Assembly: GCF_001513975.1 (NCBI RefSeq)
Contig: NZ_KQ947986.1
Coordinates: forward strand, 536,713-600,712
Origin: Streptomyces curacoi
GTDB taxonomy: Bacteria; Actinomycetota; Actinomycetes; Streptomycetales; Streptomycetaceae
Length of the DNA stretch: 64,000 nt
Reading direction: 5' to 3'
Positions within the stretch are counted from its first letter, which is position 1. Each line of letters starts with the position of its first letter. Shown in pieces: positions 43,518 through 51,730 of this stretch. The notes beneath the pieces were generated by a model that saw only the letters and a program-made list of their open reading frames with translations, was not told where the DNA came from and ran no database searches. A program made the position numbers and the translations under genes.

Positions 43518-44829
43518 CCGCGGCCTCCTTCTCCTTCTGCGCCGGGGCGGGGATGTGATGGCGGGGGTCGACGGGCCGGACGAGTTCGTTGGCGACGAAG
43601 CCGACGGCGAGCAGCCCGATCATGATGAACAGGGACATGGTGTACAGGGAGGAGCCGTCCTTGCCCGCCGCCTCCTGCCGGTCGGCGATCCAGTTCACGA
43701 TCAGCGGCCCGAGGACACCGGCCGTGGACCAGGCGGTGAGCAGCCGGCCGTGGATGGCGCCCACCTGGTAGGTCCCGAAGAGGTCCTTCAGATAGGCGGG
43801 GATCGTCGCGAAGCCACCGCCGTAGAAGGACAGGATCACCAGCGCGCACAGGATGAACAGCGGCTTGGAGGAGTCGCCGGCCAGCGCGATCAGCGCGTAC
43901 ATGAGCGCGCCCACGCCCAGGTACACGCGGTAGATGTTCTTGCGTCCGATCAGGTCCGAGGTCGACGACCAGCCTATCCGGCCCGCCATGTTGGCGGCGG
44001 ACAGCAGGGCGACGAAGCCGGCGGCGGCCGACACCGACACCGGTGTGGAGGTGTTCGCGAAGAAGTCCGTGATCATCGGCGCGGCCTTCTCCAGGATGCC
44101 GATGCCGGCGGTCACGTTCATGCAGAGCACGATCCACAGACACCAGAACTGCGGTGTGCGCACGGCGTTGCGGGCGGACACCTGCGGCCCGTCGACGGCG
44201 CTGGGCCCGTCCCCGACCGGCCGCTCGGTGCGCGGCACCCGGACCAGCAGGACCCCCAGCAGCATGAAGACGGCGTACGACAGCCCGTGCACGAGGAACG
44301 CCAGCGCGATCCCGGAGCTGTCGGAGCCGAACGACTCCAGCATCTGCGCCGACCAGGGCGAGGCGATGAGCGCGCCGCCGCCGAAGCCCATGATGGCGAT
44401 GCCGGTGGCCATGCCGGGCCGGTCCGGGAACCACTTGATCAGGGTCGAGACCGGCGAGATGTAGCCGATGCCGAGGCCGATCCCGCCGACGAAGCCGCAG
44501 CCGAGGACGATCAGCCAGTACTGCTCGGTGGCCGCGCCCAGCGCGGAGAGCAGGAAGCCGGAGGAGAAGCAGACCAGGGCGACCGTCATGGCCCAGCGCG
44601 GCCCGTTGCGCTCCACCAGCGTGCCGCCGAACGCGGCCGACAGTCCGAGCATGACGATGCCGAGCTGGAACGGCAGCGCGCTCTGGGTGCCGCTGAGGCC
44701 GAGCGCGGATTCGAGCGGGGGCTTGAACACGCTCCAGGCGTAGGCCTGGCCGATGGAGAGATGGACGGAGAGAGCGGCGGGGGGAACCAGCCAGCGGCTC
44801 CATCCCGGGGGAGCGACAGGGGGACTCAT
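43498..44829 (-). CDS. OFA-family MFS transporter (oxalate/formate antiporter type)
   Basis: A 443-residue carrier with 12 predicted membrane segments. It begins RWLVPPAALSVHLSIGQAYAW and has the OFA motifs GIGLGIGYISPVSTLIKWFPDRPGMATGIAIMGFGGGA (in two parts), DLIGRKNIYR and GLLTAWSTAGVLGP-like GRLLTAWSTAGVLGP. ATG 44829 is the start of conserved sequence. It is divergent from the formate-dehydrogenase operon and shares its control region, so formate, oxalate or glyoxylate is the likely substrate. It is not closely similar to the two OxlT-like proteins at 17816-20606. Confidence 0.9.
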   Translation of the reverse strand: MSPPVAPPGWSRWLVPPAALSVHLSIGQAYAWSVFKPPLESALGLSGTQSALPFQLGIVMLGLSAAFGGTLVERNGPRWAMTVALVCFSSGFLLSALGAATEQYWLIVLGCGFVGGIGLGIGYISPVSTLIKWFPDRPGMATGIAIMGFGGGALIASPWSAQMLESFGSDSSGIALAFLVHGLSYAVFMLLGVLLVRVPRTERPVGDGPSAVDGPQVSARNAVRTPQFWCLWIVLCMNVTAGIGILEKAAPMITDFFANTSTPVSVSAAAGFVALLSAANMAGRIGWSSTSDLIGRKNIYRVYLGVGALMYALIALAGDSSKPLFILCALVILSFYGGGFATIPAYLKDLFGTYQVGAIHGRLLTAWSTAGVLGPLIVNWIADRQEAAGKDGSSLYTMSLFIMIGLLAVGFVANELVRPVDPRHHIPAPAQKEKEAADVQRQQ

Positions 44830-44955
44830 GATCCCGAACGGTAGGGAGGGGCGGGGAAGTTGAGAAGGCGGCACGTCGACCGTATGCGATGAACGGCATG
44901 CGGCACGCGACAAACGGTCGTGCAGCGTGCGCGAACCCTTGCTGACCTCTTATCC

Positions 44956-44985
44956 ATACTGTAGACAATATTCCGTCGACAGGAT
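44956..44985. promoter_or_regulatory. Paired GntR-type operators in the transporter/formate-dehydrogenase divergent region
   Basis: The minus-strand ATTGTCTACAGTAT (44969-44956) and plus-strand TCCGTCGACAGGAT (44972-44985) face each other. The core CTGTAGAC/GTCGACAG is an inverted repeat with one mismatch and an 8-base spacer, the same geometry as the 12506-12529 site. It lies between the OFA transporter start (44829) and the reductase start (45078). Confidence 0.6.
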
Positions 44986-45077
44986 TCGGCACCCTATCCA
45001 GCCAGCTCGACCTCGCCACCCTCTCGACCTTTCAGCCACCTCCGCGGTACTCCCTCGACCGAACGGAGCGTTCCGAA

Positions 45078-46049
45078 GTGAAAGTTGCAGTCCTCGGCGC
45101 CGGTGCCATCGGCGCCTATGTCGGAGCCGCGCTCCATCGCGCGGGCGCCGACGTGCACCTCATCGCCCGTGGACCGCATCTGGCGGCCATGAGGCAGCAC
45201 GGAGTGCGGGTGCGCAGCCCGCGCGGCGACTTCACCGCCCGCGCGCACGCGACCGACGACCCGGCCGAGATCGGCCCGGTCGACTATGTCTTTCTCGGCC
45301 TGAAGGCCAACTCGTACGCGGCGTGCGGGCCGCTGATCGAGCCGCTGCTGCACGACACCACGGCGGTCGTGGCCGCCCAGAACGGCATCCCCTGGTGGTA
45401 CTTCCACCGCCACGGCGGCCCGTACGACGGCCACCGCATCGAAAGCGTGGACCCGGACGGCGCGGTCAGTGCGGTGCTCGCGCCCGAACGGGCCGTCGGC
45501 TGTGTCGTCTACGCCGCGACCGAACTCGAAGGCCCCGGCGTCGTACGGCACCTGGAAGGCACCCGGTTCTCCATCGGCGAACCCGACCGCACGGTGTCCG
45601 ACCGCTGTCTCGCGTTCAGCGAGGCGATGGTGGCCGGCGGCCTCAAGTGCCCGGTCGAGCCCGACCTGCGCAACGACATCTGGCTCAAGCTGCTCGGCAA
45701 CATCTCCTTCAACCCGATCAGCGCGCTGGCCCGCGCCACCATGCGGCAGATGTGCCTGCACGGCGGCACCCGCAAGGTCATCGAGACCATGATGACCGAG
45801 ACGCTCGCGGTCGCCGAGGCCCTCGGCTGCGAGGTCGGCGTCTCCATCGAGCGCCGGCTCGCGGGCGCCGAGCGGGTCGGTGACCACCGCACCTCCACGC
45901 TCCAGGACCTGGAGCGCGGCAAGCCGCTCGAACTCGACGTACTCCTCGCGGCGGTCGTCGAGTTGGCGGAGATCACCGACGTGCCGGTGCCCACCCTGCG
46001 CACCGTGCACGCCATCTCGGACCTGCTCGCGCTGAGGAGCGCCGCATGA
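45078..46049 (+). CDS. Ketopantoate reductase-like protein (PanE/ApbA family)
   Basis: A 323-residue NADPH-dependent reductase. The Rossmann loop is VAVLGAGAIGAYVG (about 3-16), FLGLKANS carries the family lysine, AAQNGIPWWYF the middle motif, and LRNDIWLKLLGNISFNPISAL (lysine of the active site) the C-terminal domain. GTG 45078 follows CGGAGCG. The gene heads the formate-dehydrogenase operon, and its stop lies in the first units of a 14-bp repeat. A role in pantothenate/CoA supply would fit a CoA-dependent oxalate pathway; reduction of glyoxylate or another 2-oxoacid is the alternative. Confidence 0.88.
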   Translation: MKVAVLGAGAIGAYVGAALHRAGADVHLIARGPHLAAMRQHGVRVRSPRGDFTARAHATDDPAEIGPVDYVFLGLKANSYAACGPLIEPLLHDTTAVVAAQNGIPWWYFHRHGGPYDGHRIESVDPDGAVSAVLAPERAVGCVVYAATELEGPGVVRHLEGTRFSIGEPDRTVSDRCLAFSEAMVAGGLKCPVEPDLRNDIWLKLLGNISFNPISALARATMRQMCLHGGTRKVIETMMTETLAVAEALGCEVGVSIERRLAGAERVGDHRTSTLQDLERGKPLELDVLLAAVVELAEITDVPVPTLRTVHAISDLLALRSAA

Positions 46050-46102
46050 GGAGCACCGCATGAGGAGCATCGCACGAGGAGCACCGCATGAGGAGCGTCG
46101 TA
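46033..46102 (+). repeat. 14-bp tandem repeat carrying SD and start codons (5 copies)
   Basis: Five 14-base units close to TGAGGAGCACCGCA bridge the reductase stop and the formate-dehydrogenase start. Each unit supplies a Shine-Dalgarno-like GAGGAG and most end in an ATG that straddles the next unit (46046, 46060, 46088, 46102; the fourth unit has ACG). Since 14 is not a multiple of three, gain or loss of one unit shifts which start is in frame. Confidence 0.85.
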
Positions 46103-48030
46103 TGAGGAAGCGGCAACCGAAGACCTACACCCGGCTCACCCACCCGCTGGTCCGCGACTCCCGCGACGAGCCCTTCCGGCAGGCGACCTGGGAGGAGGCG
46201 CTCGACCGGGCCGCCCGAGGGCTGGCACGCAACCGCGGCGCCTTCGGGATGTTCTCCTGCGCCCGCGCCACCAACGAGATGAACTACGTGGCGCAGAAGT
46301 TCGCCCGGGTCGTCATGGGCACCAACAACGTCGACTCCTGCAACCGCACCTGCCACGCGCCCAGCGTGGCCGGACTGTCGGCCGCCTTCGGATCCGGCGG
46401 GGGCACCTCCTCGTACGAGGAGATCGAGCACACCGACGTCATCGTGATGTGGGGCTCCAACGCCCGCTTCGCGCACCCGATCTTCTTCCAGCACGTACTG
46501 AAGGGGATCAGGAACGGCGCCCGCATGTACGCCGTCGACCCGCGCCGCACCTCCACCGCCGAGTGGGCGGAGGGCTGGCTCGGGCTGAACGTCGGCACCG
46601 ACATCCCGATGGCGCACGCGATCGGCCGGGAGATCATCCACGCGGGCCTGGCGAACGAGGCGTTCATCGAGCGGGCGACGAGCGGCTTCGAGGAGTACCG
46701 GGCGCTCGTCGAGCCGTGGACACTGTCCCTCGCCGAGAAGGTGACGGGCGTACCGGCCGCCGCCATGAGGGAGTTGGCGCACGCCTACGCCCGTGCCGAG
46801 CGCGCCCAGCTGTGCTGGACCCTCGGCATCACCGAGCACCACAACGGCACCGACAACGTCCGCGCGCTGATCAACCTGTCCCTGCTGACCGGGCATGTGG
46901 GGCGCTACGGCTCGGGCCTGCAACCCCTGCGCGGCCAGAACAACGTGCAGGGCGGGGGCGACATGGGGGCGATCCCGAACCGCCTCCCTGGCTTCCAGGA
47001 CATCCTGGACCCAGACACCCGCCTGAAGTTCGAGTCGGCCTGGGACACCGTCATCCAGCCGCACTACGGGCTCAACCTCACCGAGATGTTCGAGGCGATG
47101 GAGGAGGGCTCGCTCAAGGCCGTCTACTGCATCGGAGAGAACCCGGCGCAGTCGGAGGCGGACAGCGAACAGGCCGTACGGCGCATGCGGCAGCTGGACT
47201 TCCTCGTCGTCCAGGACATCTTCCTCACGAAGACGGCCGAGCTGGCGGACGTCGTCCTGCCCGCGACCGCCGGGTGGGCCGAGACCGAGGGCACCACCAC
47301 CAACAGCGAGCGGCGCGTCCAGCGGGTGCGACGGGCGGTCACCCCGCCCGGTGCGGCACGCGAGGACATCGACATCATCTGCGAGCTCGCCGCGCGGCTC
47401 GGCCACGAGTGGAAGTACGCCGACGCCGAGGCCGTCTGGAACGAGCTCAGGTCGGTGTCGCCGGACCACTACGGGATGACGTACGAACGACTGGAGCAAC
47501 ACCAGGGCATCCAGTGGCCGTGTCCGAGCACGGACGGGCTCGAACCGAGCTTCCTGCACGGCCGGCTGTGGGATCCGGACCCGGTCGGGCGCGGCAGGCC
47601 GGCGCCGTTCGGGATCGTCCAGCACGATCCACCGGTCGACCTCACGGACGAGGAGTTCCCGATCCGGCTGACGACCGGACGACGGCTCGACTCCTACAAC
47701 ACCGGTGTGCAGAGCGGGAGTTTCGCCTCGCCGCTGCGGCGCGGCGAGTACATCGAGCTGTGCCCGGAGGACGCCGAGCGCTACGGGGTCGTCGTCGGCG
47801 AGGAGGTCCAGGTGACCTCGCGGCGGGGGTCGGTCGTCGCGCCGGTGTGGATCGACACCGCGCTGCGGCCCGGGCTCGCCTTCATGACCATGCACTTTCC
47901 CGACGAGGTGGACACCAACCAGCTGACGATCGAGGCGAACTGCCCGATCGCGGGCACGGCGGAGTTCAAGGCGTCGGCGATCCGGATCGACAAGCTCCCC
48001 GTCGCGACCGTAGTGACGAACGTGAGGTGA
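46102..48030 (+). CDS. fdhA: Formate dehydrogenase alpha subunit, molybdopterin catalytic part (split)
   Basis: A 642-residue molybdopterin oxidoreductase that starts after the usual Fe-S N-terminus. It begins YTRLTHPLVRDSRDEPFRQA, the stretch that in complete FdhA follows the [4Fe-4S] domain. The Mo ligand is Cys84 followed by His85 in NRTCHAPSVAGL (the position of selenocysteine in E. coli FdhF). VIVMWGSNARFAHP, GLNVGTDIPMAHAIG, LRGQNNVQGGGDMG and IGENPAQSEAD bind the cofactor. ATG 46102 has GAGGAG 6 bases upstream; 46060 is in frame with an equally good site. The missing N-terminal Fe-S part is encoded two genes downstream. Confidence 0.92.
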   Translation: MRKRQPKTYTRLTHPLVRDSRDEPFRQATWEEALDRAARGLARNRGAFGMFSCARATNEMNYVAQKFARVVMGTNNVDSCNRTCHAPSVAGLSAAFGSGGGTSSYEEIEHTDVIVMWGSNARFAHPIFFQHVLKGIRNGARMYAVDPRRTSTAEWAEGWLGLNVGTDIPMAHAIGREIIHAGLANEAFIERATSGFEEYRALVEPWTLSLAEKVTGVPAAAMRELAHAYARAERAQLCWTLGITEHHNGTDNVRALINLSLLTGHVGRYGSGLQPLRGQNNVQGGGDMGAIPNRLPGFQDILDPDTRLKFESAWDTVIQPHYGLNLTEMFEAMEEGSLKAVYCIGENPAQSEADSEQAVRRMRQLDFLVVQDIFLTKTAELADVVLPATAGWAETEGTTTNSERRVQRVRRAVTPPGAAREDIDIICELAARLGHEWKYADAEAVWNELRSVSPDHYGMTYERLEQHQGIQWPCPSTDGLEPSFLHGRLWDPDPVGRGRPAPFGIVQHDPPVDLTDEEFPIRLTTGRRLDSYNTGVQSGSFASPLRRGEYIELCPEDAERYGVVVGEEVQVTSRRGSVVAPVWIDTALRPGLAFMTMHFPDEVDTNQLTIEANCPIAGTAEFKASAIRIDKLPVATVVTNVR

Positions 48031-48035
48031 CGTGA

Positions 48036-49859
48036 GTGGACCTGCACTTCGGCGACAGCAAACCGACGGACGAGGAACGGGCGGCCGTCGACGCCCTGCT
48101 CGGGCCCCCGGAGTCCTCCTGGGAGGGCGCGGACCGCTCCGACGCCGATCTGAGGTGGGCCCGTGGCGGGCGCGAGGCCCGAGACCGCCGCGACCTGCTG
48201 TTGCCGGGGTTGCACGCGATCAACGACCGGATCGGCTGGATCAGCGAGGGCGCCCTCGACTACCTGTGCCGGCGTCTGACGGTGCCGCCGGCGGAGGCGT
48301 ACGGCGTGGCCACGTTCTACGCCATGTTCTCGGTCAAACCCCGGCCCGCCACCGTGCTCCACGTCTGCACCGACCTCGCGTGCGCGGCTGCGGGGGCGAG
48401 CGAGCTGTGCGCCGGGATCGAGGCGCGGCTCGGGCTCGGCAGTGGTGTCTCGGTCGAACGCAGTCCCTGTCTGGGCCTGTGCGAGCGCGCTCCGGCGGCC
48501 CTCGCGATCAAGGCCGGGGATCCGGTGCGCACGGCGGTCTCGGCGCCGGCGACCGTGCCCGACGCCGTCCTCGCCGCGAGCGCCCCCGAGTCGGCGCCCG
48601 AGGAGCCGCCGGCCGCCCTTGCGGTCCCGCAGGCCGGCGGGGACGGCCTGATCCTGCTGCGCCGGGTCGGAGTGGTCGACCCGGCGTCGCTGGACGACTA
48701 CCGCGCCCACGGCGGCTACACCGCCCTGCGCCGGGCCTTCGAACTCGGCCCCGCCGGGGTCATCCGCGAGGTCACCGACTCCGGCCTGGTCGGGCGCGGC
48801 GGCGCCGCCTTTCCCACCGGCCGCAAATGGCAGGCCACGGCGTCCCAGCCCGACCATCCGCACTACGTCGTCTGCAACGCCGACGAGTCCGAGCCGGGCA
48901 CCTTCAAGGACCGCGTGCTCATGGAGGGCGACCCGTACGCGCTGGTGGAGGCGATGACGATCGCGGCGTACGCGATCGGTGCGCACAAGGGATACGTGTA
49001 CCTGCGCGGCGAGTACCCGCGCGCCCTGCACCGCCTGGAGCACGCCCTCGCACAGGCACGCGCGCGGGGCCTGCTCGGTGACGACATACTCGGGCAGGGA
49101 TACGCCTTCGACATCGAGATCCGGCGGGGCGCGGGCGCCTACATCTGCGGTGAGGAGACGGCTCTCTTCAACTCCATCGAGGGCTACCGGGGCGAGCCGC
49201 GCTCGAAGCCGCCGTTCCCGGTGGAGAAGGGCCTGTTCGGCAAGCCGACGGTGGAGAACAACGTCGAGACGCTGGTGAACGTGCTGCCGGTCCTGACCAT
49301 GGGCGCACCCGCCTACGCGGCGATCGGCACGGCGAAGTCCACGGGGCCGAAGCTGTTCTGCGTCTCCGGCAGCGTGGACCGGCCCGGCATCTACGAGCTG
49401 CCCTTCGGCGCGACGCTCGGCGAACTGCTGGAGCGGGCCGGGGTGCGGGAAGGGCTGCGGGCGGTGCTGCTGGGTGGCGCGGCGGGCGGCTTCGTACGGG
49501 CCGACGAACTGGACATCCCGCTCACCTTCGAAGGCACGCGGGAGGCGGGCACGACGCTCGGCTCGGGCGTGGTCATGGCCTTCGACGACACCGTCCCGCT
49601 GCCCCGGCTGCTGCTGCGCATCGCCGAGTTCTTCCGGGACGAGTCGTGCGGGCAGTGCGTGCCGTGCCGGGTCGGGACGGTACGGCAGGAGGAGGCGCTG
49701 CACCGGATCGTGGAGCGCACGGGTGCGGCGGCCGCCGATGACATCGCCCTGCTCAGGGAGGTCGGCCGCGCGATGCGGGACGCCTCGATCTGCGGTCTGG
49801 GGCAGACCGCGTGGAACGCCGTGGAATCCGCCATCGACCGTCTGGGGGCGTACGAATGA
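48036..49859 (+). CDS. NuoE-NuoF fusion, NAD-reducing beta/gamma subunit of formate dehydrogenase
   Basis: A 607-residue fusion. Residues 1-165 are a NuoE-like thioredoxin-fold [2Fe-2S] domain with Cys111, Cys116, Cys145 and Cys149. A Pro/Ala linker (165-200) follows, then a NuoF-like diaphorase: GRGGAAFPTGRKW (253-265), NADESEPGTFKDR (281-293, FMN/NAD sites), GAYICGEETAL, and the [4Fe-4S] ligands Cys538, Cys541, Cys544 and Cys586. It passes formate-derived electrons to NAD+. GTG 48036 follows GAGGTGA. It overlaps the next gene as ATGA. Fusion of the two subunits is common in actinobacterial FDHs. Confidence 0.92.
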   Translation: MDLHFGDSKPTDEERAAVDALLGPPESSWEGADRSDADLRWARGGREARDRRDLLLPGLHAINDRIGWISEGALDYLCRRLTVPPAEAYGVATFYAMFSVKPRPATVLHVCTDLACAAAGASELCAGIEARLGLGSGVSVERSPCLGLCERAPAALAIKAGDPVRTAVSAPATVPDAVLAASAPESAPEEPPAALAVPQAGGDGLILLRRVGVVDPASLDDYRAHGGYTALRRAFELGPAGVIREVTDSGLVGRGGAAFPTGRKWQATASQPDHPHYVVCNADESEPGTFKDRVLMEGDPYALVEAMTIAAYAIGAHKGYVYLRGEYPRALHRLEHALAQARARGLLGDDILGQGYAFDIEIRRGAGAYICGEETALFNSIEGYRGEPRSKPPFPVEKGLFGKPTVENNVETLVNVLPVLTMGAPAYAAIGTAKSTGPKLFCVSGSVDRPGIYELPFGATLGELLERAGVREGLRAVLLGGAAGGFVRADELDIPLTFEGTREAGTTLGSGVVMAFDDTVPLPRLLLRIAEFFRDESCGQCVPCRVGTVRQEEALHRIVERTGAAAADDIALLREVGRAMRDASICGLGQTAWNAVESAIDRLGAYE

Positions 49860-50716
49860 CCGCGATGCCGCTGGGAGTCCCGCGCCGGCTGGTGGAGTTC
49901 ACGATCGACGGGCAGGAGGCCAGGGTCCCCGAGGGCGCGACGATCCTCGACGCCTGCCGGGCCGCCGGGAAGGACGTCCCCACCCTGTGCCAGGGGGACA
50001 CGCTCACGCCCAAGAACGCCTGCCGCGTCTGCGTGGTGGAGGTCGAGGGGTCGCGGACCCTGGTGCCGGCCTGCTCCCGCAAGGCCGAGCCCGGCATGGA
50101 GGTGCACACCGGCACCGAGCGCGCCCGGCACAGCCGCAAGATCGTCCTGGAACTGCTCGCGTCGTCGGTGGATCTGTCGACGACTCCGCAGGTCGCCGAC
50201 TGGATCAAGGAGTACGAGGCGAAACCGGAGCGCTTCGGACCGGACGCGGCACGGCTCGACGAGGAACCGAAGATCGACAACGAGCTGTACGTGCGTGACT
50301 ACGACAAGTGCATCCTCTGCTACAAGTGCGTGGACGCCTGCGGGGACCAGTGGCAGAACACCTTCGCGATCTCCGTCGCCGGGCGCGGGTTCGACGCGCG
50401 GATCGCGGTGGAGCACGACGCGCCGCTGACCGACTCGGCGTGCGTGTACTGCGGGAACTGCATCGAGGTGTGCCCGACGGGTGCCCTGTCGTTCAAGTCG
50501 GAGTTCGACATGCGGGCCGCGGGTACGTGGGACGAGTCGCAGCAGACCGAGACGACCACGGTGTGCGCGTACTGCGGAGTGGGCTGCAACCTCACCCTGC
50601 ACGTGCAGGACAATGAGATCGTGAAGGTCACCTCGCCGCACGACAACCCGGTGACCCACGGCAACCTGTGCATCAAGGGCCGCTTCGGCTACCAGCACGT
50701 ACAGAACCGGGACTGA
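49856..50716 (+). CDS. Formate dehydrogenase Fe-S subunit carrying the alpha-subunit N-terminus
   Basis: A 286-residue protein matching the N-terminus of a complete NAD-type FdhA. It has a plant-type [2Fe-2S] domain (Cys45, Cys56, Cys59, Cys73); a helical part where the usual His/Cys cluster motif is absent (SSVDLSTTPQVADWIKEY); a 2x[4Fe-4S] ferredoxin domain (Cys152-155-158-162 and Cys196-199-202-206); and the Mo-bis-MGD proximal [4Fe-4S] motif CAYCGVGC (Cys237, 240, 244) with Cys272. It stops right after GNLCIKGRFGY, exactly where the first gene of the operon would continue. It should therefore assemble with that protein to rebuild one alpha chain. Confidence 0.92.
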   Translation: MTAMPLGVPRRLVEFTIDGQEARVPEGATILDACRAAGKDVPTLCQGDTLTPKNACRVCVVEVEGSRTLVPACSRKAEPGMEVHTGTERARHSRKIVLELLASSVDLSTTPQVADWIKEYEAKPERFGPDAARLDEEPKIDNELYVRDYDKCILCYKCVDACGDQWQNTFAISVAGRGFDARIAVEHDAPLTDSACVYCGNCIEVCPTGALSFKSEFDMRAAGTWDESQQTETTTVCAYCGVGCNLTLHVQDNEIVKVTSPHDNPVTHGNLCIKGRFGYQHVQNRD

Positions 50717-50732
50717 CGGGACTGATCGGGAC

Positions 50733-51581
50733 ATGGGACGAGTCACGGAACGACGCAAGGTGATCCGGATCCGGGACGGCGCGGTCTCCAGCCGCCCGGA
50801 CACGCTCGTCGCCGAGGAACCCCTGGAGATCAGGCTCAACGGCAAGCCGCTGGCGATCACCATGCGCACCCCGGGCGACGACTTCGCGCTGGCCGCGGGC
50901 TTCCTGGTCAGCGAGGGCGTGCTCGGCGGGCAGGGCGACCTGCAGAACATCGTGTACTGCGCGGGGGCCACCGCCGACGGCTCGAACACGTACAACGTGG
51001 TGGACGTGAAGACGGCACCGGATGTCGTCATCCCGGACATCACGCTGGAGCGCAACGTCTACACGACCTCCTCGTGCGGCCTGTGCGGCAAGGCGAGCCT
51101 CGACGCGGTCCGTACGACAGCCCGCTGGCCCATCGCCGACACTCCCCCGGTCCGCGTCGACCCCGACCTGCTCGCGAGCCTCCCCGACCGGCTGCGCGCG
51201 GCCCAGCGGGTCTTCGACCGGACCGGGGGCCTGCACGCGGCGGCCCTGTTCACCGAGGACGGCGAGCTGCTGGACATACGGGAGGACGTGGGGCGGCACA
51301 ACGCCGTGGACAAGCTGGTCGGGCGTGCGCTGCAGAACGGCGACCTGCCGCTGTCCCGGACGATCCTGCTGGTCTCCGGGCGGGCCTCCTTCGAGCTGGC
51401 GCAGAAGGCGGTCATGGCCGGGATCCCGGTGCTGGCGGCCGTCTCGGCCCCGTCGTCGCTGGCGGTGGACCTGGCCGCGGAGACGGGCCTGACCCTGGTG
51501 GGCTTCCTCCGGGGCACCTCCATGAACGTGTACGCGGGCGAACACCGGCTCGCCCTGCGGACCGCGGCCGCCCAGGGCTGA
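50733..51581 (+). CDS. fdhD: FdhD sulfurtransferase/formate dehydrogenase accessory protein
   Basis: A 282-residue FdhD. It has the CxxC pair Cys115 and Cys118 in TSSCGLCGK, the entry LVAEEPLEIRLNGKPL, DDFALAAGFLVSEGVL, and the C-terminal REDVGRHNAVDKLVG and SGRASFELAQKA. FdhD carries sulfur to the bis-MGD cofactor so that formate dehydrogenase becomes active. ATG 50733 starts 16 bases after the Fe-S subunit stop, so it is the last gene of the operon. A GC-rich hairpin follows at once. Confidence 0.95.
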   Translation: MGRVTERRKVIRIRDGAVSSRPDTLVAEEPLEIRLNGKPLAITMRTPGDDFALAAGFLVSEGVLGGQGDLQNIVYCAGATADGSNTYNVVDVKTAPDVVIPDITLERNVYTTSSCGLCGKASLDAVRTTARWPIADTPPVRVDPDLLASLPDRLRAAQRVFDRTGGLHAAALFTEDGELLDIREDVGRHNAVDKLVGRALQNGDLPLSRTILLVSGRASFELAQKAVMAGIPVLAAVSAPSSLAVDLAAETGLTLVGFLRGTSMNVYAGEHRLALRTAAAQG

Positions 51582-51585
51582 GAAG

Positions 51586-51628
51586 GCTCCCCGCGACACG
51601 GCGGCGGGGCCCCGAACCGGCGGGGAGC
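51586..51628 (+). terminator. Probable terminator after fdhD
   Basis: GCTCCCCGC and GCGGGGAGC (9 bp, perfect) close a 25-base GC-rich loop 4 bases after the fdhD stop. There is no T-tract. Confidence 0.5.
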
Positions 51629-51730
51629 GCCCCCTGCGCCGTTACCGGGGCCCCGCTGTTTACTTCGCCGACGCCCCGGTCCTGCAGCCGGTGTGCTGGA
51701 TGTTCGGCTCGGTCGCCTACGGGGCGCCAT

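Noticed and set aside
46060..46102. The upstream ATG at 46060 as the only start of the formate dehydrogenase catalytic gene
   Set aside because: It is in frame and has an SD, but the 14 extra residues are just translated repeat units; conserved sequence begins after 46102. It remains possible as an alternative start.
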